The position numbers were made by a program, and so were the translations under genes. The notes beneath the pieces are model-generated. The model saw nothing but the letters and a program-made list of their open reading frames with translations. It made no database searches and was not told the DNA's origin. From positions 1 through 41,940 of the forward strand of contig CAMAWN010000028.1 in the NCBI GenBank assembly GCA_945861865.1: a stretch of DNA of 41,940 nucleotides, in the 5' to 3' direction. How positions within the stretch are numbered: the stretch's first letter is position 1; each line of letters starts with the position of its first letter. The stretch comes from Candidatus Kuenenia stuttgartensis (lineage in GTDB: Bacteria; Planctomycetota; Planctomycetia; Planctomycetales; Planctomycetaceae). Below, piece by piece: positions 38,148 to 41,940 of the stretch.

Positions 38148-39533
38148 ATGCGTCGTCGCGAGTGGCTGAACATGACCAGCGGTGCCGGCCTCGCCTTTTT
38201 GGGCGAGGTCTTGCGTCAGCGGTCTGCTCCGGCAGATGAAGGCTCGCGAGGAGCCGGGTTCGGTCGTGCGAAATCGGTTTTAGTCGTCCTCGCCAGCGGC
38301 GGGCAGAGCCAGCTCGAAACGTTCGATCCACGACCCGATGCGCCGTTGGAAGTGCGGGGCCAATTCGGTGCGATCGAATCGTCTGTCCCCGGCACGTTTC
38401 TGTGCGAGCACCTGCCTCGGCTGGCGAAGCTCGCGCAGCGGTATGCGATTGTGAAGTCGATGTCGCACGACGACCTCGATCATGGTTCGGCGCTGTATCT
38501 GACACTGACAGGCCAGTATCACCAGCGGCTGTCGTCGAACCCACCGCCGCGTGAGACCGATCATCCGTTCTTCGGGTCAGTGCTCGAACAAGTGCGGCCG
38601 AGATCGAAGTTTCTGCGGACTTCGGTGCTCGTGAATGGTCCGGCGCTCGTTCCGTTTGAGCCAGGGCCGGGACAATTCGCGGGACTGCTGGGCCGGCGAT
38701 TTGATTCGCTTGTCATCGGCGACATGACTGCCGATCAGCCGGCGGTGCCGGGATTGGAGCGGCTGGACGAAGTGACTTCACAGCGGCAAGCGATCCGTCG
38801 GCAACTGCTCAGCGAACTGGAGCCGACGAAGGCACAAGCCGCACAGCCGACGATCGACATGCAGACGCTCTACCAGCAAGCCTACGAAATGCTCGACCGG
38901 CCGGCCGCGCGGCAAGCTCTCGATCTGGACGCGGAACCTGCCGCGCTCCGCGACCGCTACGGCCGGCACCGACCGGGGCAGGCGTGCCTGCTCGCGCGGC
39001 GGCTGATCGAGGCCGAGGTGCCGCTGGTCACAGTCGTTTGGAATCACTCGAACCGCGGCCAGGACAAGTACCCCGACGACGCCGAGCAATTCGGCTGGGA
39101 CACTCACAATGACATCTTCGAAGTGATGGGTGGCAGCTTGCTCCCGCGATTCGATCAAAGTTTTTCGGCGCTGCTGGAAGATCTCGATCAGCGCGGACTG
39201 TTGGAGACGACGCTCGTCGTCTGCCTCGGTGAGTTCGGCCGCGCGCCGCTGGTCGCGGTCGAATCGAAGTTCAAGGGAGCTTCCGCCGGCCGTAAACATT
39301 GGGCGGCGGCGTACTCGATCGTCATGGCCGGAGCGGGCGTGCGCGGCGGAACCACGGTCGGTGCGACCGACCGCCAGGCCGCGTATCCGATCAGCACCAA
39401 ATACGGCCCGTGGGATGTCACGGCCACAATCTTCCACGCTCTGGGAATCGACCCGGCCGGCCACTTTTACGACAGCTCAAATCGCCCGTATCCGATCAGC
39501 AGCGGCCAACACATCGCGGCTCTGTATTCGTGA
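38148..39533 (+). CDS. DUF1501 protein (sulfatase-like fold)
   Basis: 461 residues. The N-terminus has MRRREWLNMTSGAGLAFLGE, a twin-arginine-type signal usual for DUF1501 proteins, so it is exported folded. The body shows the family's KSVLVVLASGGQSQLETFDP, KSMSHDDLDHGSALYLTLTG, GWDTHNDIFE, TLVVCLGEFGRAP and GRKHWAAAYSIVMAGAG segments, related to alkaline-phosphatase/sulfatase folds. Activity is unproven. The ATG at 38148 has GGGAG 8 nt upstream. DUF1501 genes normally follow a DUF1549/DUF1553 gene; here it stands alone, divergent from moxR. Confidence 0.92.
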   Translation: MRRREWLNMTSGAGLAFLGEVLRQRSAPADEGSRGAGFGRAKSVLVVLASGGQSQLETFDPRPDAPLEVRGQFGAIESSVPGTFLCEHLPRLAKLAQRYAIVKSMSHDDLDHGSALYLTLTGQYHQRLSSNPPPRETDHPFFGSVLEQVRPRSKFLRTSVLVNGPALVPFEPGPGQFAGLLGRRFDSLVIGDMTADQPAVPGLERLDEVTSQRQAIRRQLLSELEPTKAQAAQPTIDMQTLYQQAYEMLDRPAARQALDLDAEPAALRDRYGRHRPGQACLLARRLIEAEVPLVTVVWNHSNRGQDKYPDDAEQFGWDTHNDIFEVMGGSLLPRFDQSFSALLEDLDQRGLLETTLVVCLGEFGRAPLVAVESKFKGASAGRKHWAAAYSIVMAGAGVRGGTTVGATDRQAAYPISTKYGPWDVTATIFHALGIDPAGHFYDSSNRPYPISSGQHIAALYS

Positions 39534-39677
39534 TCGGGCACGGCAGGTCGCCAATACTTTCTTGGCTTGCACGTCAAAGCAAAACAGCAGTTCCTGATCG
39601 CGCAGGAACAATCGGGCCGCAGAGATTGGTTCTGGCAGGAGAAATCCAAACACGAGCAACCCGCATAGAGTTCGCAT
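39477..39677 (-). CDS. Small predicted secreted protein, C-terminus antisense to the DUF1501 gene
   Basis: 66 residues from ATG 39677, with AAAGGTGG at good spacing and a clear signal peptide (MRTLCGLLVFGFLLPEPISAA). The mature part, RLFLRDQELLFCFDVQAKKV and the rest, resembles nothing I recognise. The last 57 nt overlap the 3' end of the DUF1501 gene on the other strand, so the original C-terminus may have been lost. It starts 19 nt after the 290-residue gene and is probably co-transcribed with it. Too short to be certain. Confidence 0.45.
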   Translation of the reverse strand: MRTLCGLLVFGFLLPEPISAARLFLRDQELLFCFDVQAKKVLATCRARSRIQSRDVLAAADRIRAI

Positions 39678-39696
39678 GACGCACCACCTTTCGTTG

Positions 39697-40569
39697 CTAC
39701 TTCGCTTCATTTTTCGCTCGATCCGTCCACTCCTTCTGTGAGCCTTCGATGCGCAAGGGGCCGGCGATTTCTTTGCCGTCACGGAGGATGACGTAGGCGT
39801 CGGCACCCGGAACGCTGTCCCAGCGGAGCTGCGCGAGGCCTCTGGCTTTCGTGGCTCGCGAGGCGGCCGTGCGACGACCTTGGACGCCGATGGCCATGAT
39901 CGCGTAGTGATGCTCACCTGAGCCGTCGTCCTTCAAGATGACCGGAGCTGTCGGGGTGGGAATCTCTGCCTGACGCAATTCGCCTCCCCAGAGTTGCAGA
40001 ACCTCGCTGGGATACGGCAGCCCGCCTCCGCCATAGCCGCCTCCGCCGAGCGACATCATGCCTTGGCCGATGACTGCATCGGTCAGCGGTTCGCCGTGGC
40101 CAGGTCGGAACGATTGAAAGCGGATTCGGCCGGGATGAGTCAGTCCCGACCATTCCTTTTGCGGGACCTCGGAAAGTTCCAGTCCCTCGCCCTGGATGAT
40201 TGCCATTTGCCGCCAGGCTCCGTCCAGCCACACGTTCCAAGAAATGTGTCCGGGTGAACCGCGTCGGCTGCCGTCTTTTTCGAGAGCGTGAAATCGGTCG
40301 TCAAAGGGATCGTCGATCTCCCCTTTGATCAGTCGGCTGCGAACCCACAGTCCGCCCGGCCCGTCCCCTAGCGAACGGGCGTAAATGCCGCGCGGGATTT
40401 GATGAGCTTCAAAGCCGGCCTCCCACGGCTGGCCGGTGTCAGACACGATCAATTCCTTGCGGACGATCAGCCGATCCACTTCGAGTTGCTTCGGCCGGTC
40501 TGCGCCGACCTGCATCACTCCCAACGTCGTGGCAACCGACAGGATGACGGTGACGAGGTGTTCCTTCAT
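39697..40569 (-). CDS. Exported protein of unknown function with a possible C-terminal Fn3-like domain
   Basis: 290 residues. The start MKEHLVTVILSVATTLGVMQ looks like a signal or anchor; GGAG lies upstream. The middle part has a beta-rich pattern (QLEVDRLIVRKELIVSDTGQ; GGLWVRSRLIKGEIDDPF) and a Gly-rich stretch (SLGGGGYGGGGLPYP). The C-terminal about 80 residues, with AQLRWDSVPGADAYVILRDG, look like a fibronectin type III-like module. The first half resembles planctomycete proteins starting with 'LEVDRLIVRKELIVSD', possibly of a trimeric-fibre type, but I cannot assign a family. No partner is evident. Confidence 0.8.
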   Translation of the reverse strand: MKEHLVTVILSVATTLGVMQVGADRPKQLEVDRLIVRKELIVSDTGQPWEAGFEAHQIPRGIYARSLGDGPGGLWVRSRLIKGEIDDPFDDRFHALEKDGSRRGSPGHISWNVWLDGAWRQMAIIQGEGLELSEVPQKEWSGLTHPGRIRFQSFRPGHGEPLTDAVIGQGMMSLGGGGYGGGGLPYPSEVLQLWGGELRQAEIPTPTAPVILKDDGSGEHHYAIMAIGVQGRRTAASRATKARGLAQLRWDSVPGADAYVILRDGKEIAGPLRIEGSQKEWTDRAKNEAK

Positions 40570-41235
40570 GACGAGTTCTCCGTTTGTTGAAAGGTGGTTT
40601 CAAAACGAGTGGTTGGACAATTGAGTTTTGATCGGTTCAATGACGGGGAGAGTCATTTGAGCTTGATGCGTGCGTCGGTGGTGGTGAATTGCCCGTGGTC
40701 TTTGGCTTCGGCAGTGGTGCGAAAATTTTCCTAGGCGTTGACTTCGGTTGGCAAGGAGGGGGAGGCCGGGATGCGTCGAGCGGGGCTTTGCCGCTGGACG
40801 ACTCCCAGTTCGATGCAGCGCGGTGAAGCGTTACCGTCCCACCCGCTGCCAACGAGCGTGTTTTCTCCCGATCTGGGCCGAAAACGCGGCAAACGGGAGT
40901 TTTTGGGCCCGGTCTGGGACAAAATCGAGGCCCACAAGCGTTGTGCGGCCTGATTTTGGACAAAACCAAGGCAAACAAGCCTTGCGCGACCCGATTTTGG
41001 ACAAAACCGAGACAAAAAAGTGTTGCGCGGCCTGGTTTTGGACAAAATCGAAGCAAAAAAGCGTTGCGCGGCCTGATTTTGGACAAAATCGCGACGGACA
41101 AGCTGTTGCTGCTTCGAGTTACGGCATTGGCCCCAGTTTCAGCCTCCCAAGGGACGTCTGGGGCGGCACGCGGCAACTGACAACGAGAGACGATTGAGCG
41201 AACCGTGCCGCGACCGTTAGGGAGCAGTTTGGTTA
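40570..41235. other. Gene-poor region with tandem repeats
   Basis: 666 nt without a credible gene. The middle is taken up by 41-bp tandem repeats. Frames of 100-200 codons on the minus strand exist only because they read through the repeats. Nothing else was recognised. Confidence 0.6.
40917..41110. repeat. Tandem array of 41-bp repeats (four full copies plus a partial)
   Basis: Units begin GGACAAAA and end CTGATTTT; full copies are 40917-40957, 40958-40998, 40999-41039 and 41040-41080, and a partial copy starts at 41081. A degenerate copy may precede 40917. Each unit carries (A/G)GCGTTGCGCGGCCTGATTTT or close variants. Since 41 is not a multiple of 3, the three frames cycle, giving repeated peptides such as LSKIRPRNAF and RFCPKPGRA that are not evidence of a protein. 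Confidence 0.92.
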
Positions 41236-41940
41236 TCACGATCTCTCTGCTTCACGGCGTTGGCGGTGATACTTCCAACCTGGCACGAAGAAGCTCAAGC
41301 CAGAGACCACTCCAAACAGCGCGAGCCGCAAATCGGGAATCGGCCACAGTGGTATCAGAGACATCACGACGCCCGTCAGAAACATCGCAACTGCCTGGAT
41401 GTAGAACCGGCCCGACAGAATCGAGGCTTTGACCAGGAAGACCATCCCGCTGATGAGGCCCAGCACCGGTGAGAGCGACAGCACTTTCAAGTCCAACGCC
41501 CACTCGACGACGTACAGGCCGGTACTGGCGATCATGCTGCCGGCCCAGGTGTGAGCGATTTGGCGTTCGACAAAGGTGATCGGGCCGGCTCGGCGGCGCA
41601 AGCTCCAGAAACACGCGGCCCAGATGCCCAGAAGCACGACCCACAAGCCGGGATACACCCACCGCGATTTCACATCGCAGAGCAGCAGCACGTTGGTCAG
41701 TACGCTCATCGCGAACACGACGGCGGCGTGCCACATCCAGAGCAGGCCCCAGTTCTGCAAGACGACTGCGTGATGCGTCTCGCGAAACGCACGGCTGAGG
41801 ATTTGCGAGAAGTGCCCCGACCGCGCGGAGATCCGCTCGTGAGCCAAGAACGCTTGCAGGTCATCGGCGAGTGCATCGGCCGTCGGATAACGGAGATCGC
41901 TTGGCTTTTGCAGACACTTCAGCGAGATGAGTTCGAGGTC
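41236..41940 (-). CDS. Ser/Thr protein kinase, C-terminal part (5' end beyond window)
   Basis: The frame is open to the right edge, so the N-terminal kinase lobes are missing. The edge begins with DLELISLKCLQKPSDLRYPT followed by ADALADDLQAFLAHERI, the typical last helices of PknB-type kinase domains in planctomycetes. After it come about five to six membrane segments (for example LWMWHAAVVFAMSVLTNVLL, YPGLWVVLLGIWAACFWSL, VLGLISGMVFLVKA), ending in a short basic tail (KYHRQRREAERS). Such kinases with a polytopic C-terminus are widespread in Planctomycetes and presumably transduce membrane signals; no target is known. The ATG-like start seen at 41847 is a TTG inside the frame and not the true start. 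Confidence 0.85.
   Translation of the reverse strand, partial: DLELISLKCLQKPSDLRYPTADALADDLQAFLAHERISARSGHFSQILSRAFRETHHAVVLQNWGLLWMWHAAVVFAMSVLTNVLLLCDVKSRWVYPGLWVVLLGIWAACFWSLRRRAGPITFVERQIAHTWAGSMIASTGLYVVEWALDLKVLSLSPVLGLISGMVFLVKASILSGRFYIQAVAMFLTGVVMSLIPLWPIPDLRLALFGVVSGLSFFVPGWKYHRQRREAERS

Noticed and set aside
40917-41110. Possible CRISPR array
   Set aside because: The 41-bp units are joined head-to-tail without spacers, and no cas genes are nearby.
40637-41239. 200-codon minus-strand frame over the tandem repeats
   Set aside because: The product is repeated peptides created by the 41-bp unit; there is no good start site or known domain.

Overview
The window is about 42 kb of G+C-rich DNA from the chromosome of a planctomycete. 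The evidence is the combination of DUF1549/DUF1553 and DUF1501 proteins, a multihaem PA14 protein with CxxCH motifs, a Ser/Thr kinase with a polytopic C-terminus, a MoxR-DUF58-BatA cluster of large secreted or membrane proteins, and many short palindromic repeats, some translated inside genes. No plasmid, phage or CRISPR feature was seen.

Layout. 1-7.3 kb (minus strand): the start of a small exported protein, an exported peroxiredoxin whose catalytic Cys codon is UGA, a 1449-residue PA14/pentahaem/propeller protein, purQ and recA. 7.5-11.2 kb (plus): a lipoprotein aldose 1-epimerase, a DUF1549/DUF1553 protein and pyrE. 11.25-14.35 kb (minus): pgi and an overlapping ECF sigma/anti-sigma pair. 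14.6-19.3 kb (plus): sucC-sucD and thrS, with a short truncated secreted ORF on the minus strand between them. 19.36-19.98 kb: a 5' tRNA fragment directly followed by a decayed IS630-type transposase. 20.07-37.6 kb (minus): eleven co-directional genes, many joined by ATGA, GTGA or TGATG overlaps, running moxR, EF-hand/propeller protein, DUF58, BatA-like protein, VWA/GATase-like protein, DUF4175-like protein, four exported or membrane proteins (one a toroid) and a TlpA-type thioredoxin fusion. 38.1-39.5 kb (plus): a DUF1501 protein. 39.5-40.6 kb (minus): two exported proteins of unknown function. 40.57-41.24 kb: a gene-poor stretch with a 41-bp tandem repeat. The end holds the C-terminal part of a Ser/Thr protein kinase.

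How the genes work together. The housekeeping genes (purine and pyrimidine synthesis, recombination, glycolysis, TCA cycle, threonyl-tRNA charging) are interleaved with planctomycete-specific envelope genes. The large minus-strand cluster looks like a MoxR AAA+ chaperone acting with von Willebrand-type membrane proteins and exported partners, ending in a periplasmic thiol-redox protein.

The strongest unusual signal is candidate UGA recoding at two loci. The first is a peroxiredoxin with UGA exactly at the peroxidatic cysteine, followed by a SECIS-like hairpin. The second is the DUF4175-like gene, where one in-frame UGA splits an otherwise continuous 1089-codon reading frame and is followed after 3 nt by a perfect 9-bp stem. 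The first is a convincing selenoprotein; the second is more open. Palindromic elements inserted in frame in purQ and the BatA-like gene, and a palindrome carrying both stop codons of convergent pyrE and pgi, are further signals.
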